Source: Histidinibacterium lentulum (GTDB lineage Bacteria > Pseudomonadota > Alphaproteobacteria > Rhodobacterales > Rhodobacteraceae). Taken from it: a stretch of DNA of 64,000 nt. The position numbers were made by a program, and so were the translations under genes. Positions 56,823 through 64,000 of this stretch are shown here, piece after piece (position 1 is the stretch's first letter; each line of letters begins with the position of its first letter). The notes under the pieces were generated by a model. The model saw only the letters and a program-made list of their open reading frames with translations, did not search any database and had not been told where the DNA came from. The stretch spans positions 541,130-605,129 of the forward strand of contig NZ_ML119082.1 of assembly GCF_003789055.1 (NCBI RefSeq). The letters are read 5' to 3'.

Positions 56823-59800
56823 CTAGCGCAAGAGCACGTCGAGATCGCGGCCGGCGGCTGCCTCCTGAAGTGCGCGCCGAAAGGCCTGCCCGCGGGGGTC
56901 GCCATCCAGGTCGATCCCGGAGGCGCAGGCATGAAAGACGATGCGCTGGACGCTGGCGGGATCGGCCGTGCGGGACAGGGTCTCGATGCGGCCCGGGGCC
57001 GAGCCTGTGACGCTCACGAAGGCGACCTCGTCATATCCCGCGGCCTCGTCCGAGAAGCGGCACTCATGGGGCCAGTCCGGATCGCCGGAGGGGGTGCAGA
57101 TCTCGGACCAGGAGGCGCTGAACTCGGGGCCGGCGTCGGTCTCGTTGTAGACGAAGCCGATGGTCAGCCCGTCCGGAAAGGTCGCGCTGAGGTCGTCGTA
57201 GCATCGCTCGGCGAAGGCGGGCGTGCCCGGGGGCGGCATCGGATCGGACGCGACATCGAATTCGGCCGTCCAGAGACCGGGAGGCAGGTAGCTCGCGCCC
57301 GCTCCGGCGGGGGAAGCGGTGGCCGGGGCTGTCGGCGCGGTCCGGCCCGGAATTGCCGAGAGGGTCGCCAGAAGGTCTTGCGGCACCGCCGCATCGGCGC
57401 AGCTTCTCAGTTCGAGGTCGCAGACGCCGTTCTCGCAGAGGGCGGGACGTCCGGAGGCCGTCACGCGGAGCGCAAGATCGGGCCCCGGCTGCGCGCCGCC
57501 CGGACCGGTGACGGTGCAGGCGCCGTCCGCGTCGCAGTCGAGCGTCATGCGGTGCCGCGGTCCCGCGCCCTCGTCCTGCCAGACGACCGCCGTTCCGTCA
57601 GGATGGAGGACGAAGGCCTGGGCGCGGCAGGCGAGGGCCGGCGGATCGCTCCCCATCGGTGTCCAGAGCCCCGACAGCGCCGCGTAGTCCGGTCCGGCGC
57701 GGGAGGAGGCGGGCGCAAGGTCGGCGCCGTCGCGACGGGCCATGTCGGAGATCTCGGCCTCCGTCAGGTGCGGCTCGCAGCGCTTCAACGTGACGTCGCA
57801 CACGCCGTCGCCGCAGAGTTGCAGCCCCGCGCCGCGTGTCGTGAGGCGCAGGTCGGCCGGCACCTCGGACGGGTCGCCCGCCTGGGCGAGGACGTCGCAG
57901 GTGCCGTCCTGGCGGCAGGCGAACCGCGCGGCGGGATGGCCGCCCTGCCCGTCCGGGCCCCAGACGACCATCTCGCCGTCGGCGTGGAGATAGGCGGGAT
58001 GGTCCCGGCAGGTACGGCCCATGTCGCCGGGCCGGGCATAGACGCCTTCCAGGGCGGCGAAATCGAGCGCCGCGCCCGCCGGCTGGACGGTCGGCGCAGC
58101 CTGCGCCCGGACGCGGTCCTCCCGCAGGAAGATCTCGTCGACCAGCAGCCGTCCGTCGGGAAGGCGGCGGGTCTCGTCGATGAAGCCGCGGCTGCCGAGG
58201 CAGTCGCGATACATCGTCATCTGCCCCGTCTCCACGTCATGCAGGCCGAAGCTGCCGTGAGGGCCGACGATCACCTCGGCGCGGGCGGAGAAATCGGCGG
58301 GGGCGGGGGCGGGATCGAGCGGGCGCTGCATCACGTCGCAGAAGGCCAGAGGCCCCGACTGCGCGCAGCGCCGGTAGGTCATGGTGCGGAAGGCGGGGCC
58401 GCCCGCCTGGGCCGAGGCGGTGTCGAGCTGGCGCTCGGCGATCAGCCCGTCCTCGTGCAGGACCACGGGGGAGGAGGTGCAGGCCTGCGCCAGGCCCAGG
58501 TCCTCGAATCCGTCGAAGAGGCGGGAGAAGGCTGCGTCCACCGACTCGCCGGGGCGGCGCTCGAGGGGGGCGTATATTCCGCGGGCCGGCATCACGTCGA
58601 TGCTGCCGATGACGGGGGCCGGATCGGTCCCGGCGGCCGGAACGGGCGCGGCGACAGTGCTCTCCGGCCAGCCCGCCATCGACGGCGCGACCGCTACCCT
58701 GGGGAAAGGGCCGAAGCTGCGCAGTACATTGGCATCGCCGGGGCCGGGCGGTGCGGAGGGGTCGAAGGGCTCGGCCAGCACATGCACGCGCAGGGCCACG
58801 TCGGGCCAGCTGTCGTCGTCGCCCTCGAAGGCAAGGATGCCCTCGGCGGAGAGCTCCAGCGCCGGGAAGACGCCGCCGCTGTCCAGCCGTTTGGGGGCGT
58901 TCTGCACCTCTGCGTCGGTCGCGCCGCCCACGGGCAGGATCTCCGCTCCGCAGCCCGGGCCGCACCAGCCTTCGTGAAGCCAGACGTAGCCCCTGAAGAT
59001 GGCGCCGAAGGGCGGGCCCGGTTCCGGCTCGGCGAAGACGGCGCTGGCGGCGGGGCGGCCATCGGCATGGGTGTAGTCGTAGCGGATGACCGGGACGTAG
59101 CCTGCAAGCCCTGCGGGCACGAGGAGCGGCGCCGCAGGCCGGGGCGGATCGGCAGGCGGAAGGGTCTGCACCAGGTCCGGGCCGCGCACCGTATCGAACC
59201 AGTCCGCGAGCCCTGCATCCGAGAGCGCGGGATGAAGCGGCACCTCGGGAACCTCGGCGAGAAAGCCGCGTCGCGCGCCGGTCCAGGCGCCGCCGCGCAG
59301 ATCCGTGTCGCCCGCCATGCCCCATCCGCCCTCGAAGGCCATGCGCTCGGCATCGAGGCGGAACTCGAAGAGGCCCCACTGCCCGCCGTTGTCCCAGACG
59401 CCGCGCAGCGTCCGGCCATCGGCGGAGACCTCTCCGATCAAGGGACCACGGTCGCGCCTTCCGTGGACGAGGCGGCCGTCCTGAACCAGCGTCAGCACCT
59501 GATGGTTGGAGGCCCAGACACCGGTGAACCCGACCGGCGGGGCGGCGGCCTGCATCGCGTCGATGTCCTCGCCGGTATCGGGCGCGGCGGGGACAAGGGC
59601 GGGCGCCATGAAGGCCGCGAATTCGGGGCTGTCGGCAGCGGCCCAGGTCCCGCCGTGCATCTGGACCCGCAGATCGGTGTCGGTGCCCGTGGCCACCGTC
59701 AGGGGCGGCACGGCTCCCGACAGGCGGCGGGCGGTGACGGTCGAGCCGAGCCGCGCGATGTTGTGGTCCCACACCCCGGCGAGGCGGCTGCCGTCGGCGG

Positions 59801-61628
59801 AGAGCCGTACCTCCATGACGCCGCGCGGCTCCGACGAGCGGTCCATCGCTCCGCGGAGCGTCAGCCCGTCCGGGCCGACATGGCCCCAGACCGTGCCGAC
59901 GCCGCCGTTGACGTGGATCTCGCCCCAGACTCGACGGCCCTCCTGCACCAGAAGCATCATGCCGCCGTGGGTCTGCCACGTTCCGGTGAACCGAGGGAGG
60001 AGCGCCGTGTCGGCGCCGTGGCCCACATGGGACACGACATCGCCGGGCCTGATGTCCTCGGCCACGCAGCCATGGGAGGAGTGGATGGCGGCGCAGTTGG
60101 GTGTCCAGCCGTCCGCGAGCAGCGGATCGGGACGATCATCGGGACCGACGCGGAGGGTCATCGGCACGCCCTCCTCGTCCACGACGAAGGTGATCTCGCT
60201 CGAAGGCTGGGTGTCGAACGTGGCGCGCCAGAGCCCCGGCGGCAGATAGACCGGCAGGAGCCCGTCCGCGTCGCGCGTGAAGCCCGAGACGAAGGCCCGG
60301 TCATTGTCCACGTCGAAGATCCGCACCGTCCGGCGGTCCATGGGAACGTTCTGCACGTCGCGGAGGTCGAAGGTCACGGGCGCGGCCCGGAAGTCGAACG
60401 CGATGGTGGTGGTCTGCCCCGGCGCGACATGCACGAGCATCTCGCGGGTGAGCGTGCCGCTGAGCGTGCCGCGGACAAAGTAGTCCCCGGGCGGCAGCGG
60501 CACGTCCTGGGCATTCACCGAGGCGGCATGATCGACGGCGGGGTCGATGGCGCCGTTGATCACGGGATGGATCGCGAAGTCGGCCCAGCCCTGTCCCTGC
60601 ATCGTCGGCAGGCGGCCCGATCCCTCGGGCATCGGCCGGCCTCGGGCCATGCGCGCGTCGATCCGCAAACGTGCCGCAAGGATCAGCTCGAGCCTGTAGG
60701 GCCCGGCACCTTCGGGGATCGTGACCGGCAGGGAAATCGGGATCGGGTGGCCGGCATTGGTCGCGCGCCTGGCGACGAGCTGATAGTCGCCTGGGGCAAG
60801 CAGCACGGTTCCGGTGATCGGACCCGGGTTCAGGCCGAGCCGGGGGACCACCGGCGCGGCGCTCTCCCCGAGTGGAGAGAATTCCATCAGCGCGAATGGC
60901 CGCCCGGTCAGCACCTCGCCGCCCGCCACGTCGCGAAGGACAAGCTCCACCTCTCGCGCGGCGCTGACGACCGGCGGGGGCGGGTCCGGCAGGGGCTCCG
61001 GCGCCGCCGAGAGGGTGGTGGCGAGGGCCGCGGCGAGGGTCTCCGCGTTGTCGGCGGCAAGGAACTGGCCGCCCGTGGCATCGGCAAGACAGGACACCTG
61101 ACGCTGTTCGTCGTCGTCGAGATCGAAACCCACCACATGGGCGCGGAAATCGACGCCCTGCGCCGTGAGTGTCCGCCCCAGCGCGCAGGGATCGCCGCCG
61201 CAGGTCTCGATCCCGTCGGTCACGAGCACGATGGTCGCCGATCGCTCGGTGTAGCGCATGGCCTCGGCCGCGGCGGTGACGGCATCGGTGATGGGCGTCA
61301 TCCCGCGCGGGTTCAGCCCCTGCGCGGCGCCGATGATCTCGGGCACGGTCTGCATGGCAGGGCCCATGGGCACGACGGTCTCGATATCGGTGCATTCGCC
61401 CCGCGCCCGGTGACCATAGGCGAGCAGGCCGATCTGCATGTCCGGCGTGGCCTCGGACAGGACGTGCGAGAGGCTGCGGCGGGCGAGCTCGATCTTCGTC
61501 TCTCCCTCGATCCTGCCCCACATGGAGCCGGAGCCGTCGAGGACGATCATCAGGTTCTGCTGGTCCTGCGCCATGACGCCGGTGGCGCTGAGGCTGAGGG
61601 CGGCGGCAAGCGCGAGACGGCGGAACAT
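56823..61628 (-). CDS. Very large secreted von Willebrand factor A-domain protein with repeated modules
   Basis: A 1601-residue protein. A signal peptide (1-20, GVMAQ) precedes a vWA domain (about 25-215) with MIDAS metal motif DGSGS (31-35), GMTPITDAV and LVTDGIETCGGD. Beyond it are repeated beta modules. A YLPPGLW...FD phrase occurs twice, near residues 470 and 1430. GxW...LVQ(E/D)GR...G modules recur near 590 and 750. Two tandem six-cysteine repeats of about 92 residues occur near the C-terminus. No transmembrane segment, sorting signal or RTX repeat was seen. The start at 61628 follows AAAGG. It is likely periplasmic or exported; function unknown. Confidence 0.82.
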   Translation of the reverse strand: MFRRLALAAALSLSATGVMAQDQQNLMIVLDGSGSMWGRIEGETKIELARRSLSHVLSEATPDMQIGLLAYGHRARGECTDIETVVPMGPAMQTVPEIIGAAQGLNPRGMTPITDAVTAAAEAMRYTERSATIVLVTDGIETCGGDPCALGRTLTAQGVDFRAHVVGFDLDDDEQRQVSCLADATGGQFLAADNAETLAAALATTLSAAPEPLPDPPPPVVSAAREVELVLRDVAGGEVLTGRPFALMEFSPLGESAAPVVPRLGLNPGPITGTVLLAPGDYQLVARRATNAGHPIPISLPVTIPEGAGPYRLELILAARLRIDARMARGRPMPEGSGRLPTMQGQGWADFAIHPVINGAIDPAVDHAASVNAQDVPLPPGDYFVRGTLSGTLTREMLVHVAPGQTTTIAFDFRAAPVTFDLRDVQNVPMDRRTVRIFDVDNDRAFVSGFTRDADGLLPVYLPPGLWRATFDTQPSSEITFVVDEEGVPMTLRVGPDDRPDPLLADGWTPNCAAIHSSHGCVAEDIRPGDVVSHVGHGADTALLPRFTGTWQTHGGMMLLVQEGRRVWGEIHVNGGVGTVWGHVGPDGLTLRGAMDRSSEPRGVMEVRLSADGSRLAGVWDHNIARLGSTVTARRLSGAVPPLTVATGTDTDLRVQMHGGTWAAADSPEFAAFMAPALVPAAPDTGEDIDAMQAAAPPVGFTGVWASNHQVLTLVQDGRLVHGRRDRGPLIGEVSADGRTLRGVWDNGGQWGLFEFRLDAERMAFEGGWGMAGDTDLRGGAWTGARRGFLAEVPEVPLHPALSDAGLADWFDTVRGPDLVQTLPPADPPRPAAPLLVPAGLAGYVPVIRYDYTHADGRPAASAVFAEPEPGPPFGAIFRGYVWLHEGWCGPGCGAEILPVGGATDAEVQNAPKRLDSGGVFPALELSAEGILAFEGDDDSWPDVALRVHVLAEPFDPSAPPGPGDANVLRSFGPFPRVAVAPSMAGWPESTVAAPVPAAGTDPAPVIGSIDVMPARGIYAPLERRPGESVDAAFSRLFDGFEDLGLAQACTSSPVVLHEDGLIAERQLDTASAQAGGPAFRTMTYRRCAQSGPLAFCDVMQRPLDPAPAPADFSARAEVIVGPHGSFGLHDVETGQMTMYRDCLGSRGFIDETRRLPDGRLLVDEIFLREDRVRAQAAPTVQPAGAALDFAALEGVYARPGDMGRTCRDHPAYLHADGEMVVWGPDGQGGHPAARFACRQDGTCDVLAQAGDPSEVPADLRLTTRGAGLQLCGDGVCDVTLKRCEPHLTEAEISDMARRDGADLAPASSRAGPDYAALSGLWTPMGSDPPALACRAQAFVLHPDGTAVVWQDEGAGPRHRMTLDCDADGACTVTGPGGAQPGPDLALRVTASGRPALCENGVCDLELRSCADAAVPQDLLATLSAIPGRTAPTAPATASPAGAGASYLPPGLWTAEFDVASDPMPPPGTPAFAERCYDDLSATFPDGLTIGFVYNETDAGPEFSASWSEICTPSGDPDWPHECRFSDEAAGYDEVAFVSVTGSAPGRIETLSRTADPASVQRIVFHACASGIDLDGDPRGQAFRRALQEAAAGRDLDVLLR
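57399..57677 (-). repeat. Second copy of a six-cysteine repeat in the vWA protein
   Basis: A 93-residue unit beginning LSGLW and ending LRSC. Aligned with the copy at 57777-58052, it keeps six cysteines, a LHPDGTAVVW segment (LHADGEMVVW in the other copy), and the C-x4-C-x-C-like ending CENGVCDLELRSC. The two units are about 100 bases apart. Confidence 0.75.
57777..58052 (-). repeat. First copy of a six-cysteine repeat in the vWA protein
   Basis: A 92-residue unit beginning LEGVY and ending LKRC, similar along its length to the unit at 57399-57677 (CGDGVCDVTLKRC at its end). A partial third relative, with QACTSSPVVLHEDG and FCDVM, lies about 120 residues upstream. Confidence 0.75.
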
Positions 61629-62218
61629 GACGGGCCTTTCGGTCGAATCCGGCAAGGCGGAGTGAGACACGGGCGCGCCGCGGCCGCCTCACCCATTTGG
61701 GTGAGGCGCGGAGCGCTTTGCGGCGGCGGATGGCAGCCCGCTGCGCCAAAGCCCGCCGGTCCTGCCGCAGGACGTCTCCGAGCGCGGCGGCGACCGCGCC
61801 GCCTTCATGTCTTCCCTGATCGTCACCGCAAAGAGGAACGACATCGATCCTAGGCAAGGCTGGCCGATGGTCTCGGACGGCTGCCCGACATGACCGCGTT
61901 TCAGGTGTCGGCTCTGCTGCCGTGGAACTGGAAAGGCTCACAGCATCGCCAAGCCGCCTGACTGCGGCGCAGGCCGGTTGCTTGCTGTTCTGGCGGCGTT
62001 CGAGGGGTCGAGGCGCAGGTGCGGCTTGCGCCTGCGCGGTGCGCGGGGTCCGTGGGGGTCCTGGGCGGGGGAGCGGTTGTTCCCGTGTCGGGTCCGCTTG
62101 TGCTCCGTCTGTGGGGCGATCGCGGAAGGTCGGCTCGGGCTGGTGCGTGTCGCGGCGGTCTTGCGCGGCGGATCGCGTCCATTGCATCGTTCGGAGAGGT
62201 TTCTCGTGTTTCTTTCCA
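61629..62218. other. Spacer between the vWA protein gene and the rRNA operon, no gene recognised
   Basis: About 590 bases. It holds a perfect 10-bp hairpin CGCCTCACCC-ATTT-GGGTGAGGCG (61685-61708) 57 bases upstream of the vWA start codon, and a GCGCAGG/CCTGCGC repeat near 62010-62035. I looked for the initiator-Met tRNA gene that often follows 5S rRNA in alphaproteobacteria and did not find it. No T-run terminator after the 5S was recognised. Confidence 0.5.
61685..61708 (-). promoter_or_regulatory. Perfect 10-bp hairpin upstream of the vWA gene
   Basis: CGCCTCACCC (61685-61694) and GGGTGAGGCG (61699-61708) enclose the loop ATTT. The compact tetraloop and position 57 bases before the ATG fit a leader hairpin or a dimeric operator. 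With no T-run it is not an obvious terminator. Confidence 0.5.
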
Positions 62219-62336
62219 GATCTGGCGGTGACTTACTCTCCCACGTCTTGAGACGCAGTACCATCAGCGCGACGGCACTTAACGGCTGGGTTCGGAATGG
62301 GACCAGGTGTTTTGCTCGTGCTATGACCACCAGATC
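62219..62336 (-). rRNA. rrf: 5S ribosomal RNA
   Basis: Reverse-complement sequence shows the conserved 5S arms: GGTGGTCATAGCACG near the 5' end, CCCATTCCGAACC in loop B/C and GTGGGAGAGTAAGTCACC near the 3' end. The terminal stem pairs GATCTGGTGG with CCGCCAGATC, which fixes the ends to within a base or two. It lies about 110 bases after the 23S gene, in the usual operon order. Confidence 0.93.
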
Positions 62337-62444
62337 GGGGAAGAAACAGGTCGGCGGGTGGGCCGCCGGACAATCTTTCCAAGTCGCGTATCGTGCATGA
62401 CTTCTGGTCCTGGTGAGGGTTTTCCTCGCCACTTCCGGATCAGA

Positions 62445-64000
<1,556 letters not shown>

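Noticed and set aside
56931..61853. A 1640-codon open frame on the plus strand opposite the vWA gene
   Set aside because: It is antisense shadow with low-complexity Gly/Ala/Arg content and no ribosome-binding site. The minus-strand frame has a signal peptide, MIDAS motif and cysteine repeats.
61922..62251. A 109-codon plus-strand frame in the spacer before the 5S gene
   Set aside because: It is Arg/Gly/Cys-rich, runs into the 5S rRNA gene on the other strand and has no ribosome-binding site or homology.

Overview
The window is about 70% G+C by eye and densely coded, with tight operons. Many neighbouring genes overlap by 1-11 bases, often as ATGA, GTGA or TGATG junctions. Gene content (caa3-type oxidase, several TRAP transporters, molybdenum hydroxylases of the CO-dehydrogenase and isoquinoline-oxidoreductase types, GlgE/TreYZ metabolism) and the style of the 5S and 23S rRNA point to an alphaproteobacterium. 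I infer Rhodobacterales (Paracoccaceae/Roseobacteraceae). No insertion sequence, phage gene, CRISPR array or tRNA gene was recognised.

Region 1-8896 (+) is a respiratory module. A gluconate-2-dehydrogenase-type small subunit (5' end outside the window), a GMC FAD dehydrogenase with a four-cysteine cluster and a dihaem cytochrome c are followed by a caa3 oxidase: CoxB carrying its own cytochrome c domain, and a CoxA-CoxC fusion. A small membrane protein, CtaG, a second dihaem cytochrome c and a Tat-exported dehydrogenase small subunit of a different family complete the set. Read together, it can carry electrons from an oxidised alcohol or sugar to oxygen.

Region 9298-19834 is mixed: a PH-like membrane protein, two short-chain dehydrogenases, a two-gene stress-type unit (44-aa and 342-aa proteins), a hormone-sensitive-lipase-type hydrolase, a flavodoxin-reductase-like protein, a MscS channel, malonyl-CoA synthetase, an HpcH/HpaI aldolase and a voltage-gated K+ channel.

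Region 19891-33481 (-) is one six-gene operon, glgE-treS/maltokinase-glgB-glgX-treZ-treY. TreS, maltokinase, GlgE and GlgB turn trehalose into branched alpha-glucan; GlgX, TreY and TreZ turn glucan back into trehalose. Promoter-like sequences resembling the alphaproteobacterial general-stress sigma factor EcfG (GGAAC-N16/17-GGTT) lie upstream of glgE, the 44-aa gene and, less convincingly, mscS.

Region 33621-40290 (-) holds a TAXI-type TRAP transporter (fused permease and binding protein) and a secreted RTX/cadherin protein with 22 nonapeptide repeats and a clear intrinsic terminator.

Region 40291-56622 looks like a catabolic island. It has a GntR regulator, an old-yellow-enzyme-type reductase, an alpha/beta hydrolase lacking its nucleophilic serine, a three-subunit molybdenum hydroxylase with CoxG, a DctPQM TRAP transporter, a divergent CocE-like hydrolase, a GST without the zeta-class active site, an XRE-cupin regulator and a second molybdenum hydroxylase (IorA/IorB-like). 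Intergenic inverted repeats at 50511-50597 and 53185-53269 look like operators.

Region 56823-64000 (-) contains a 1601-aa secreted von Willebrand factor A protein with internal repeats, then the 3' end of an rRNA operon: 5S rRNA and the 3' part of 23S rRNA, which runs off the window.
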